From NCBI GenBank assembly GCA_022843585.1, contig JALHNJ010000003.1, positions 124,001 through 188,000 of the forward strand: a stretch of DNA of 64,000 nt. The letters are read 5' to 3'. This stretch comes from Chitinophagaceae bacterium (GTDB lineage Bacteria > Bacteroidota > Bacteroidia > Chitinophagales > Chitinophagaceae). Below, one piece after another: positions 54,676 through 62,504 of the stretch. A model generated the notes under the pieces. The model ran no database searches, had not been told where the DNA came from, and worked only from the letters and a program-made list of their open reading frames with translations. Numbering within the stretch: position 1 is the stretch's first letter; each line of letters starts with the position of its first letter. The position numbers and the translations under genes were made by a program.

Positions 54676-56418
54676 ATGGGAACTCTCCAGGTTAAGAAAC
54701 AATCAAAAAAATATGATGCAGTAATAGTAGGCTCTGGTGCCGGTGGCGGTATGGCCGCGTATATACTGGCCAATGCAGGATTAAAAGTTTGTATCGTAGA
54801 AGCTGGCTTCTATTATGACCCCGATAAAAATATTACACAATTAAAAAATCCATGGGATTCTCCCCGTAGAGGTGCAAGTACTAAGCTTCGGCCCTTTGGA
54901 GATTTTGATGCCTGCTATGGTGGCTGGTCATTAGAAGGTGAACCATTTACCAAAGAAAGTGGTACCGACTGGAGTTGGTGGCGGGCACGAATGTTGGGAG
55001 GGAGAACCAATCACTGGGGAAGAATATCATTACGCTTCGGCCCCAAAGATTTTAAAAGAAAAAGTATTGATGGATTGGGTGATGACTGGCCAATCGGATA
55101 TGAAGATGTAAAACCCTTTTACGATAGAGTAGATAAACTCATTGGTATTTTTGGCACCAATGAAGGTTTGGAAAATGATCCTGATGGTTTTTTCTTAAAA
55201 CCACCCAAACCAAGATTGCATGAACTGTTTATAAAAAATGCTGCCGTACAGGCAGGAGTAAAAGTTATTCCTTCCCGCCTTTCTATTCTTACGGAAAAAT
55301 TGAATGACGAAAGAGGCAAATGCTTTTTTTGTGGCCAGTGTAATCGTAACTGTAGTATGGCTAAGGCCGACTTCTCTTCTCCCAATGTATTAATTAAACC
55401 AGCTCTGAAAACAGGCAACCTCGATATTATTGCGAATGCAATGGCAAGAGAAGTGTTGACCAATAAAGATGGATTAGCAACCGGTGTTTCTTATATCAGT
55501 AAAGATGATATGATGGAATATCAAGTAGAAGGTAAAGTGGTGATTGTAGCAGCCAGTGCTTGTGAAAGTGCAAGATTATTGCTCAATTCAAAATCTGACC
55601 GCCATCCAAATGGATTAGCAAATAGTAGCAATGTGGTAGGTAAATATTTGCATGATTCTACAGGTGCTGCATTGGGTGGCATATTGCCGCAATTATTCGA
55701 CAGGAAGCGATACAATGAAGACGGGGTTGGAGGTATGCATATCTATTCTCCCTGGTGGTTAGATAATAAAAAATTAAATTTCCCAAGAGGCTATCATATT
55801 GAATATTGGGGTGGCATGAGCCAACCCTCCTATGGCTTTAGCTGGGGAATTGAAAACCTGAATGGAAAATATGTAGTGAATGGAAAACAGAAAGAAGGCG
55901 GAGGTTACGGTGCTTCATTAAAAGAAGATTATCGTTATTTCTATGGTTGTGGCGTGGGTATGGCGGGCCGTGGTGAAGCCATTCCACTGGAAAGTAATTA
56001 TTGCGAAATTGATTCGAATACCGTTGATAAGTTTGGTATCCCCGTTTTAAAGTTTAATGTAAAATGGAGTGAGCATGAAATAAACCAGGCCAAACACATG
56101 AAAGAAACCTTTAAAGAAGTAATGCATAATATGGGTGCAGTTATTACCTGGGGCGGAGATGACAATGAAAAAAATCAATGGGGCTTAGCTAAGCCAGGAG
56201 AAATAATTCATGAAGCTGGTACCGTAAGAATGGGTAATGACGCCAAAAAATCGGCCTTAAATAAATGGAGCCAGGCACATGATTGTAAAAACCTGTTTTG
56301 TGTAGATGGTGGCCAGTTCGTATCGCAGGCTGATAAAAATATTACCTGGACGATACTTGCGTTAAGTATGAGGGCCAGTGAATACATTATTGATGAAATG
56401 AAAAAACAAAATTTATAA
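54676..56418 (+). CDS. GMC-family oxidoreductase
   Basis: 580 residues, no signal peptide. FAD-binding GSGAGGG at 19-25 (VIVGSGAGGGMAAYI). A Cys cluster CFFCGQCNRNC lies at about residues 217-227. The C-terminal GMC part contains HEAGTVRMGND and the end ADKNITWTILALSMR. It probably oxidises a sugar or alcohol, passing electrons on. The gluconate-dehydrogenase-subunit-3-like gene follows after 41 bases, a pairing typical for periplasmic sugar oxidation. Without its own signal the enzyme may be carried out with the Tat-exported partner. Confidence 0.92.
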   Translation: MGTLQVKKQSKKYDAVIVGSGAGGGMAAYILANAGLKVCIVEAGFYYDPDKNITQLKNPWDSPRRGASTKLRPFGDFDACYGGWSLEGEPFTKESGTDWSWWRARMLGGRTNHWGRISLRFGPKDFKRKSIDGLGDDWPIGYEDVKPFYDRVDKLIGIFGTNEGLENDPDGFFLKPPKPRLHELFIKNAAVQAGVKVIPSRLSILTEKLNDERGKCFFCGQCNRNCSMAKADFSSPNVLIKPALKTGNLDIIANAMAREVLTNKDGLATGVSYISKDDMMEYQVEGKVVIVAASACESARLLLNSKSDRHPNGLANSSNVVGKYLHDSTGAALGGILPQLFDRKRYNEDGVGGMHIYSPWWLDNKKLNFPRGYHIEYWGGMSQPSYGFSWGIENLNGKYVVNGKQKEGGGYGASLKEDYRYFYGCGVGMAGRGEAIPLESNYCEIDSNTVDKFGIPVLKFNVKWSEHEINQAKHMKETFKEVMHNMGAVITWGGDDNEKNQWGLAKPGEIIHEAGTVRMGNDAKKSALNKWSQAHDCKNLFCVDGGQFVSQADKNITWTILALSMRASEYIIDEMKKQNL

Positions 56419-56455
56419 CTAGCTGATAGCTCGTAGCTAAAAGCTCATAGCATTT
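56417..56455. repeat. Short AGCT-rich direct repeat in GMC operon spacer
   Basis: agctgatagctcgtagct then aaaagctcatagc: several tagct/gctcatagc units fill nearly the whole spacer between the GMC gene and its partner. Confidence 0.5.
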
Positions 56456-56459
56456 TTAT

Positions 56460-57134
56460 ATGGACAGACGTAAATCACTCAGGCTAATTGTTACCGGCGC
56501 AGTGGCAACTCCCCTTGCTATTGCCAGTTGTAAAACAGACGATAAAAAAACAACCGGCACCAATGGCGAAGAAGCAAAATTCAATCTCGATCGTAATCCA
56601 GATGAGTTAAAGTATGAGAAAGAAGTTCTTGCCAAAGAAAAGTTCTTCACTGAACATGAAATAGCAACCATAACCATTTTAGCCGATATCATCATTCCAA
56701 AAGATGAAGTAAGCGGTAGTGCCAGCGAAGCAAAAGTGCCCGAGTTTATTGAATTTATTGTAAAAGATATGCCCAATCACCAGGTGCCAATGCGGGGCGG
56801 GTTGCGTTGGTTAGATATGCATTGCCTGAAGAAGTATGAAAAAACATTTAAAGATTGTAGCCAGCAGCAGCAAATGGAACTGGTAGATATTATTGCTTAT
56901 CCCGGCAGGGTTAAAGACAAACCCCAATTAAAACAAGGAGCTGCCTTTTTTAGCTTGATGCGTAATCTTACTGCTACAGGCTTCTACACCTCTGAAATTG
57001 GGGTAAAAGATATTGGCTATGCGGGCAACAAACCCAATGAATGGAACGGTGTGCCAGCTAATGTATTACAACAATACAAATTGGCCTATACAGAAAAAGA
57101 ATTGAAAGAATGTATAGGATTTGATAGTAAATAA
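56460..57134 (+). CDS. Gluconate 2-dehydrogenase subunit 3-like Tat lipoprotein
   Basis: 224 residues. The N-terminus MDRRKSLRLIVTGAVATPLA has twin Arg and runs into a lipobox (AIASC, Cys24), so it should be exported by Tat and lipidated. The mature part matches gluconate 2-dehydrogenase subunit 3: FFTEHEIATITILADIIIPK, GLRWLDMHCLKKY, FFSLMRNLTATGFYTSEIG. It forms a complex with the upstream GMC flavoprotein and probably guides its export. Confidence 0.92.
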   Translation: MDRRKSLRLIVTGAVATPLAIASCKTDDKKTTGTNGEEAKFNLDRNPDELKYEKEVLAKEKFFTEHEIATITILADIIIPKDEVSGSASEAKVPEFIEFIVKDMPNHQVPMRGGLRWLDMHCLKKYEKTFKDCSQQQQMELVDIIAYPGRVKDKPQLKQGAAFFSLMRNLTATGFYTSEIGVKDIGYAGNKPNEWNGVPANVLQQYKLAYTEKELKECIGFDSK

Positions 57135-57196
57135 AGTTTCAGTGCAGGTAAATGTTTCTTAACTTTCTTATCCCGCAACCATTAAACATAAACCTT

Positions 57197-58423
57197 ATGC
57201 ACCAAAAATCATTGTTTGTACTGCTGCTATTAACAATGCAGCTTTTTTCTGTAGCGCAGAATTATGTAACCTTACATGATCAATGTAACTATTCCGGCAG
57301 ACAATACACTCTGGAACCTGGCAACTACAAAGCTTATCAAATGAAAATTGGTAATGATAAGCTCAATTCTTTCCAGATACCATCTGGCTTTAAAATAACC
57401 TTGTATGAGCATGACGATTTTAAAGGCAAGTCAAAAACTTTTTATGCCAGTGAAAATTGTCTTAGTACTGACTGGCGTAATGCCGCCTCTTCCATCGTTG
57501 TAGAAGGGCCTTATGGTTATCAGCAACCCGGAAGTGGTGGTTATGGAAATGAGTACATCACTTTTTTTGCAGATTGTTATTCCAAAGGTTATTCGCAAAG
57601 TTTACGCCCCGGCACTTATACAGGCAGCCAGCTCGGCGCATTAAAATATGCTATATCCTCATTTGTTATTACAGGTAATCTCCGCCTCAGGGTTTATTTG
57701 AATAATGAAAATGCAGCCGGTGCATCTGCAGCATTTGAAACCAGTCAGAGCTGCTTTAGCAAGACCTACAATGACAAAATAGGCTCATTGGTTATAGAAT
57801 ACAAATCAACAACACCAACCTACCCCACTAACCCAGGTAGTGGAAATTACAATAGTAATTCCTATGCTACCCTTTACTCCGATTGCAACTACAATGGGAA
57901 TGCAATCCGGCTAATGCCAGGTACATACCAGGGTAATCAATTAGGACTGATGAGATACAATATTTCGTCTATCAATTTGGGAAGCAATCTTAGAGCCAGG
58001 GTGTACCTCGACAATGAATATGCATCAGGTTCCTCCTATCCTATAAATGCCGATATAAGTTGCATGAATAGCAATCTGCGTAATCGTATCGGCTCCGTTA
58101 TCATAGAGGAAAAATGGGGTAATAACCCCGGCTATACACAGCCCGGTGCTGGTAGCGGAGATGTGGTAATCATATACACAGATGCTAATTATAAGGGACA
58201 AGCAGCATCATTGTTACCGGGCACTTATCGTACGATGGCAGAAGCGGGAGGCTTTCCCAATAAATCATTAAGTTCATTACAATTACCCGCCGGATTCAGA
58301 GTTGTACTGTATGAAAATGAAAATTTTGGAGGGAAAAGTTATACCATTACGGAATCAAAAACAGGGTTTAGTATATCCGGATGGAACGACCGAACCTCTT
58401 CTATAGCTGTTTACCGGAATTGA
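57197..58423 (+). CDS. Secreted protein with four beta/gamma-crystallin-like domains
   Basis: The start at 57197 is chosen because MHQKSLFVLLLLTMQLFSVAQ is a full signal peptide. About 408 residues. Four similar units follow (starting near residues 22, 117, 222 and 315), each with a Greek-key pattern such as YVTLHDQCNYSGRQYTLEPG, ITFFADCYSKGYSQSLRPG, ATLYSDCNYNGNAIRLMPG, VIIYTDANYKGQAASLLPG. Unit 4 ends with NDRTSS, close to the calcium motif (N/D)(N/D)x(S/T)S; units 2 and 3 have NDKIGS and NRIGS. Pro/Gly spacers separate the units. Likely extracellular, perhaps calcium-stabilised. Confidence 0.85.
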   Translation: MHQKSLFVLLLLTMQLFSVAQNYVTLHDQCNYSGRQYTLEPGNYKAYQMKIGNDKLNSFQIPSGFKITLYEHDDFKGKSKTFYASENCLSTDWRNAASSIVVEGPYGYQQPGSGGYGNEYITFFADCYSKGYSQSLRPGTYTGSQLGALKYAISSFVITGNLRLRVYLNNENAAGASAAFETSQSCFSKTYNDKIGSLVIEYKSTTPTYPTNPGSGNYNSNSYATLYSDCNYNGNAIRLMPGTYQGNQLGLMRYNISSINLGSNLRARVYLDNEYASGSSYPINADISCMNSNLRNRIGSVIIEEKWGNNPGYTQPGAGSGDVVIIYTDANYKGQAASLLPGTYRTMAEAGGFPNKSLSSLQLPAGFRVVLYENENFGGKSYTITESKTGFSISGWNDRTSSIAVYRN

Positions 58424-58547
58424 ACTAGTTATTAACAAGTGTTTAAAACTCATTTTTCATAGGGAAAATCAGTTTTTTGTATAAGAAAGTACCCTATATT
58501 TGATTTGGTAATACTTATACCCATTAACATTCTAAATTAAAAACAAC

Positions 58548-58943
58548 ATGGCAACAAAGAAAAAAGCAGCCAAAAAAGCGGCTAAGAAAGCGGCTCCAAA
58601 AAAAGCAGCTAAGAAAGTAGTAAAGAAAGCAGCTCCAAAAAAAGCAGCTAAGAAAGCGGCTCCAAAAAAAGCAGCTAAGAAAAAATCAACCCGTAAGCCT
58701 AATGCAGCATTCATGAAAGCACTTACTCCTAGTGCAGATTTAGCAGCAGTAGTTGGTAGCAAACCATTAGCTCGTACAGAAGCAGTTAAAAAAATATGGC
58801 AGCATATCAAAGCAAACAAATTGCAAGATGCTAAAAATCGCCGTATGATTAACAACGATGCTAAATTAAAAGTGGTATTTGGTGGTAAAGCTCAGGTATC
58901 AATGTTTGATGTAGCAAAAGTTTTATCTAAACATTTGAAATAA
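58548..58943 (+). CDS. Histone H1-like N-terminus fused to SWIB/MDM2 domain
   Basis: 131 residues. Residues 1-48 are almost purely Lys, Ala and Pro in repeats (KKAAKKAAPKKA), like bacterial H1/Hc1-type tails that bind DNA. Residues 52-131 are a SWIB domain (FMKALTPSADLAAVVG, LARTEAVKKIWQHIKAN, INNDAKLKVVFG, MFDVAKVLSKHLK), otherwise typical of eukaryotic chromatin remodellers and of chlamydiae. It is probably a nucleoid protein. The sequence before it contains tatatttg (58494-58501), a possible promoter -7 box. A terminator follows. Confidence 0.93.
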   Translation: MATKKKAAKKAAKKAAPKKAAKKVVKKAAPKKAAKKAAPKKAAKKKSTRKPNAAFMKALTPSADLAAVVGSKPLARTEAVKKIWQHIKANKLQDAKNRRMINNDAKLKVVFGGKAQVSMFDVAKVLSKHLK

Positions 58944-58964
58944 GCTAAGGCTTTCTTATACCTT

Positions 58965-58992
58965 AAAGGGCATCGTAATGATGCCCTTTTTT
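58965..58992 (+). terminator. Rho-independent terminator
   Basis: aaagggcatc / gatgcccttt stem with a 5-base loop and T-run, 22 bases after the SWIB-protein stop. Confidence 0.92.
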
Positions 58993-59165
58993 ATTATAGC
59001 ACTATTGTGTTGGTCAATTAGATATTTTCTTAGTAGTTTTTCTTTATAAAAAAAATTGTTCGCTGTCTATGTAATAGAAATGTTATTTTATTTCAACAGA
59101 AAAAAGCGATTGGGAGTGTTTATTAAGTAAAATCAAAAAGGCATACTAATTGCTTTTCAATACTT

Positions 59166-59540
59166 ATGACAAAAGTGGTAACAGCGATGATCATCGATGA
59201 TGATGAAGATATGGGTCTATTACTTACATCCCTGCTCGAAACCAGGAAAATATATTGCTTAGCAGTACAAACGTTACCCGAAGCAAGAGATTACCTTGAA
59301 AATCTAAAGCCCACCGTTATTTTTCTTGACAATAGTTTTCCGGAGGGACTAGGTGTAAATTTTATACGAGTCATAAAATCGACGGATAAGGATATTAAAA
59401 TCATCATGCTTACCGGTGATATTTCTCCATGGATTGAGCAAAAAGCTTGTGATGAGGGTGTAGATTATTTTCTACGAAAACCAGTTAATGCAAAAGAAAT
59501 AAACGACGTACTTGATGAAATGAATTTTATCCGTAACTGA
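59166..59540 (+). CDS. Single-domain response regulator
   Basis: 124 residues, receiver domain only. Acidic pair D11-D12, phosphoacceptor D55 (IFLDNSFPEG), T83 (MLTGD) and K105 (FLRKPV) are all present. With no output domain it should work by protein contact, as CheY or Spo0F do. No histidine kinase lies nearby. Its partner is unknown. Confidence 0.93.
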   Translation: MTKVVTAMIIDDDEDMGLLLTSLLETRKIYCLAVQTLPEARDYLENLKPTVIFLDNSFPEGLGVNFIRVIKSTDKDIKIIMLTGDISPWIEQKACDEGVDYFLRKPVNAKEINDVLDEMNFIRN

Positions 59541-59609
59541 AATAATAAAGTTTGTATCTGGCAGTTAAACAGATAAACAAAGCGAAGTATTTATTAATTT
59601 CATCCATGT

Positions 59610-60383
59610 ATGGATGTATTACTAATCACTCTCCTAATAGTTGCTATTATTATAATAATTATAGTCCGACTATTTAACCAATCAAAGAAACCGGTTTTCA
59701 TTGCTCCTATTTCTGAAACATATAAGCAGTTACTGGCGCAGTATGTTGTTTTTTACCAACAATTGAACGACGATAAAAAAAAGGAATTTGAAAACAGAGT
59801 ACAAAATTTTTTAAGCTACATAAAAATTACAGGGGTAAAAACTAATGTTGATGATTTAGACAAAGTATTGATAGCTGCAAGTGCCATAATTCCTATTTTT
59901 AATTTTCCCGATTGGGAATATGTGCAACTAAATGAAGTCCTGCTCTACCCCGATACATTTAATCATGAGTTTGAACAAGAAGGTAACAACCGCAGCCTAT
60001 TGGGGATGGTAGGTAGTGGTGTTATGAACGGTATTATGATTTTATCGCAGCATGAATTGAAACAGGACTTTCTCAATAAAACAGGAAAAGACAATGTAGC
60101 CATCCATGAGTTTGTACACCTGGTTGATAAAACGGATGGAACAATAGATGGTGTGCCTGCTTTCATAATGGAGCAGCATTATATACAGCCATGGCTTCAG
60201 CTGATGCATCAGAAAATAAAATTGATGAAAAAAGAAAAATCAGATATTGATATCTATGGTGCTACGAATGAAGCCGAATTTTTTGCAGTGGTATCAGAAT
60301 ATTTTTTTGAACGACCTAAACTTTTAAAAGATAAACATCCAGATTTATATATATTGTTGGAAAAGATTTTTAGAAAAACTTAG
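59610..60383 (+). CDS. MtfA-type zinc peptidase (M90), membrane-anchored
   Basis: 257 residues. One N-terminal membrane helix (LLITLLIVAIIIIIIVRLF). The gluzincin site HEFVHLVD lies at about residue 165 and the third ligand Glu in TNEAEFFAVVSEYFF. Escherichia coli MtfA is cytoplasmic and cleaves C-terminal residues and binds the Mlc repressor; here the anchor would hold it at the membrane. Its physiological substrate is unknown. Confidence 0.9.
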   Translation: MDVLLITLLIVAIIIIIIVRLFNQSKKPVFIAPISETYKQLLAQYVVFYQQLNDDKKKEFENRVQNFLSYIKITGVKTNVDDLDKVLIAASAIIPIFNFPDWEYVQLNEVLLYPDTFNHEFEQEGNNRSLLGMVGSGVMNGIMILSQHELKQDFLNKTGKDNVAIHEFVHLVDKTDGTIDGVPAFIMEQHYIQPWLQLMHQKIKLMKKEKSDIDIYGATNEAEFFAVVSEYFFERPKLLKDKHPDLYILLEKIFRKT

Positions 60384-60490
60384 TAATTTTTGTACAAAAT
60401 TGTGTAAAAATGAGAAAAAAATTACCCATACAATTATTCAAAATAATTAATACGGGTAATTGAATTAAACTGATATGTAATAAATAGAAC

Positions 60491-60679
60491 CTAGCCCAAC
60501 CCTTTCAGCCATTTCACCAGGTCGTCTTTTACCTGACCGGTTTTTTGCTGAATCTTACCCCATACTTCGTCCTCTTTTCCCTCCTCGTATTTAAGATCAT
60601 CGTCAGTAAGATCAGCATATTTCTGCTTAAGCTTTCCTTTCCATTCATTCCATTTACCTTTTATTTCCATCTTGTCCAT
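60491..60679 (-). CDS. CsbD-like stress protein
   Basis: 62 residues, hydrophilic, with the CsbD pattern ([56 protein letters not shown]). These proteins are abundant in general stress and stationary phase; their action is unknown. A promoter box lies upstream. It is the first of a group of small stress-type genes. Confidence 0.93.
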   Translation of the reverse strand: MDKMEIKGKWNEWKGKLKQKYADLTDDDLKYEEGKEDEVWGKIQQKTGQVKDDLVKWLKGLG

Positions 60680-60726
60680 AAATAATTTTTTTAGAATTAA
60701 TAATTAATTATCGCCGGATAAAAAGA

Positions 60727-60734
60727 CAAAACTA
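60727..60734 (-). promoter_or_regulatory. Probable -7 promoter element of the CsbD gene
   Basis: tagttttg on the minus strand fits TAnnTTTG, 48 bases before the ATG. A ttg lies 24 bases further upstream. Confidence 0.45.
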
Positions 60735-60821
60735 TGCCAGAAGTTTTTGGGCTCTAACCAATGTAAAATCAATAACGGCCTGAAATTTGGTTTTTCAACT
60801 GTGTACTAAAACATACATATC

Positions 60822-61028
60822 ATGGCAAATAACACGGACGACAAAAAGAAAAATATTGATACGGACAAAGCCCTTGCACCAGATCCGGAAACATTGCATA
60901 CTACAGATCCCCAAGATAAAATGAAAGGGCCTTTATCATCCGTAGTGCAAAGCGTAAAAGAAACAGTAGAAGATAACGATGCGGAATCGAAGGAAGAAGC
61001 AGATAAGAAAAAGGATAGAAACATCTAA
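60822..61028 (+). CDS. Small hydrophilic protein
   Basis: 68 residues, highly charged (Asp, Glu, Lys), no hydrophobic segment: MANNTDDKKKNIDTDKALAP, ETVEDNDAESKEEADKKKD. It is probably disordered. It resembles no family I can name. It is divergent from the CsbD gene and may share stress control. Confidence 0.6.
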   Translation: MANNTDDKKKNIDTDKALAPDPETLHTTDPQDKMKGPLSSVVQSVKETVEDNDAESKEEADKKKDRNI

Positions 61029-61075
61029 CCTGAGTCTAAAAGCCGGGTTTTATTGAGAGGGACAGAAAATGCTGC

Positions 61076-61246
61076 CTACTTCATAGTTTCATCCATGGGA
61101 GATTCCCCTTCCATGTCCTTACTTTTAGGGTAATCATTGTTTAATTGTTTTTCAAGGTTTTGTTGATCCTTTCTATTACGCCATACAAGAAAAACAATTA
61201 GTGCAAAAGCACCAATACCAAGAAGTATTAAAACCAACCAGTTCAT
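61076..61246 (-). CDS. Small single-helix membrane protein, 56 residues
   Basis: ATG at 61246, stop TAG at 61076. The N-terminus is one hydrophobic helix (MNWLVLILLGIGAFALIVFL), followed by a basic stop-transfer (VWRNRKDQQNLEKQLNNDYP) and an acidic tail with EGESPMDETMK. The start, length and topology look like a genuine small membrane protein common in this kind of genome. It lies within the stress-type group. Function unknown. Confidence 0.65.
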   Translation of the reverse strand: MNWLVLILLGIGAFALIVFLVWRNRKDQQNLEKQLNNDYPKSKDMEGESPMDETMK

Positions 61247-61335
61247 ATAACAGGTTTATTATAAAGTTAGTTCTGTTTTAAAAGAATGCCGGGGTGCTAT
61301 ACGCATAGCACCCCAGCATAATGTTATCATTATTT

Positions 61336-61707
61336 CTAAAACAATTTCTCCCCAAAAAAACTAATGAGTTTTTCATCACTCATCTTATTAGAAGTAGACT
61401 CTTCGGTCTTTAAATTTTTAAACTGTGGTGTGGCTGCCAGGTAATGTATAAATTGTTCCTGCACCTGCCCGGTTCCGGTTACATGCAGAAAAGTGGCATT
61501 TTGAAGATGTGTGGCAATCTCTTTAAAATATTTTGCCTGCTGAGTTCGCTTTTCGTTATTCTCATTTTTTTCACTACTGTTGTGTGCAACAGACCCGCCT
61601 GCTGTATGAGCTACAATTACCACTGCACCAGCTTCTGTGTTTTCCTTGGTTACTATGGTGGCATTTTCTGTATCCATCCATACTCCAAACTGTTTTTGTT
61701 GAATCAT
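61336..61707 (-). CDS. Small protein related to host-attachment/eRF1-like family
   Basis: 123 residues, soluble. The start GVWMDTENATIVTK, a central His/Ser-rich loop, QQAKYFKEIATHLQNATFLH, the VTGTGQVQEQFIHYL motif and the end KMSDEKLISFFGEKLF match a Bacteroidota family with an eRF1/Pelota-like or host-attachment-like fold. The role is not known. Next to CsbD-type and small membrane protein genes, so a stress role is inferred. Confidence 0.65.
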   Translation of the reverse strand: MIQQKQFGVWMDTENATIVTKENTEAGAVVIVAHTAGGSVAHNSSEKNENNEKRTQQAKYFKEIATHLQNATFLHVTGTGQVQEQFIHYLAATPQFKNLKTEESTSNKMSDEKLISFFGEKLF

Positions 61708-61827
61708 ATTAATATAAATTAGTTAGCAAGGTAGTTCAATAACCGAGCCCCGAATATGATATCTGTCAGTTAGTGAAATGACAAAGCTCCAAACGATGCA
61801 ATCAATTCCAAACAGCACCTCCACAAC

Positions 61828-62370
61828 TTATTTTATAAACAAGAGTACGATGGTAAGAATAAACCCCGCAATAGCATAATAAATGCCCTTTTTAAAGATG
61901 CTGGTCTTTGGCAAAAACATCCAGAAAGAGGAGAGCACAAAGAATAATAATGACAATCCAAAAAAAATATTCAGGTAATACAGCGGGTGGGTAGTGTTAG
62001 CCTTGTGCAAATGTGTTAGTTTTTCCATTACAATAGGTAACGCCTTCACGGTATACTTAGCATCGCCGGTAATTTTATTATAATACCCCTTGGCAAAGAA
62101 TATCGTATCCCCGTTTTCTGTTATTGCCTTAAGGTCACGCAACTTAATCGCTTTACCCACTTCGTCTATTGGCAGATTCACCTCTAGTTTCTTTTCTGTT
62201 ATTTTATCATATTTCAAAAAATCAGTATTACGAAAAATAAGTACCACACCACTGATCGCATACACAGCCATAATGCCGGCCAGGAAAAACCCAAGGTATC
62301 GATGCCAAATTCTCATTTGGTTGCTCATAGTTGCTTTGCTAGCCATTAATTGATTTTTTAAGATGGGCAA
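61828..62370 (-). CDS. PepSY-associated membrane protein
   Basis: 180 residues; starts at internal Met 9 or 15 are possible. First helix after a basic N-terminus (MRIWHRYLGFFLAGIMAVYA), a periplasmic region of about 75 residues, then two helices (LNIFFGLSLLFFVLSSFWMF, GIYYAIAGFILTIVLLFI). The layout I-W-H-R-Y-L-G fits PepSY-TM proteins, which are often linked to iron or reductive uptake. No receptor is adjacent here. Confidence 0.8.
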   Translation of the reverse strand: MPILKNQLMASKATMSNQMRIWHRYLGFFLAGIMAVYAISGVVLIFRNTDFLKYDKITEKKLEVNLPIDEVGKAIKLRDLKAITENGDTIFFAKGYYNKITGDAKYTVKALPIVMEKLTHLHKANTTHPLYYLNIFFGLSLLFFVLSSFWMFLPKTSIFKKGIYYAIAGFILTIVLLFIK

Positions 62371-62475
62371 AGAGAATGTTTACACAATCAAATAGGTATC
62401 GCAAAACGGAGAGAATATTTATATAATCGGGAAAATCCACACAACGGAACAGATGATTCTGGCTGGCAATTAAAA

Positions 62476-62483
62476 ACTACTTT
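62476..62483 (+). promoter_or_regulatory. Probable -7 promoter element of the helicase gene
   Basis: tacttttg fits TAnnTTTG, 21 bases before the ATG at 62505. Confidence 0.45.
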
Positions 62484-62504
62484 TGCTGCTTATTTATTAC
62501 CAGT

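Noticed and set aside
58532-58855. Leftward frame opposite the H1-like gene
   Set aside because: Antisense of a Lys/Ala codon repeat, which produces long Phe/Ala/Leu-rich open frames by composition alone.
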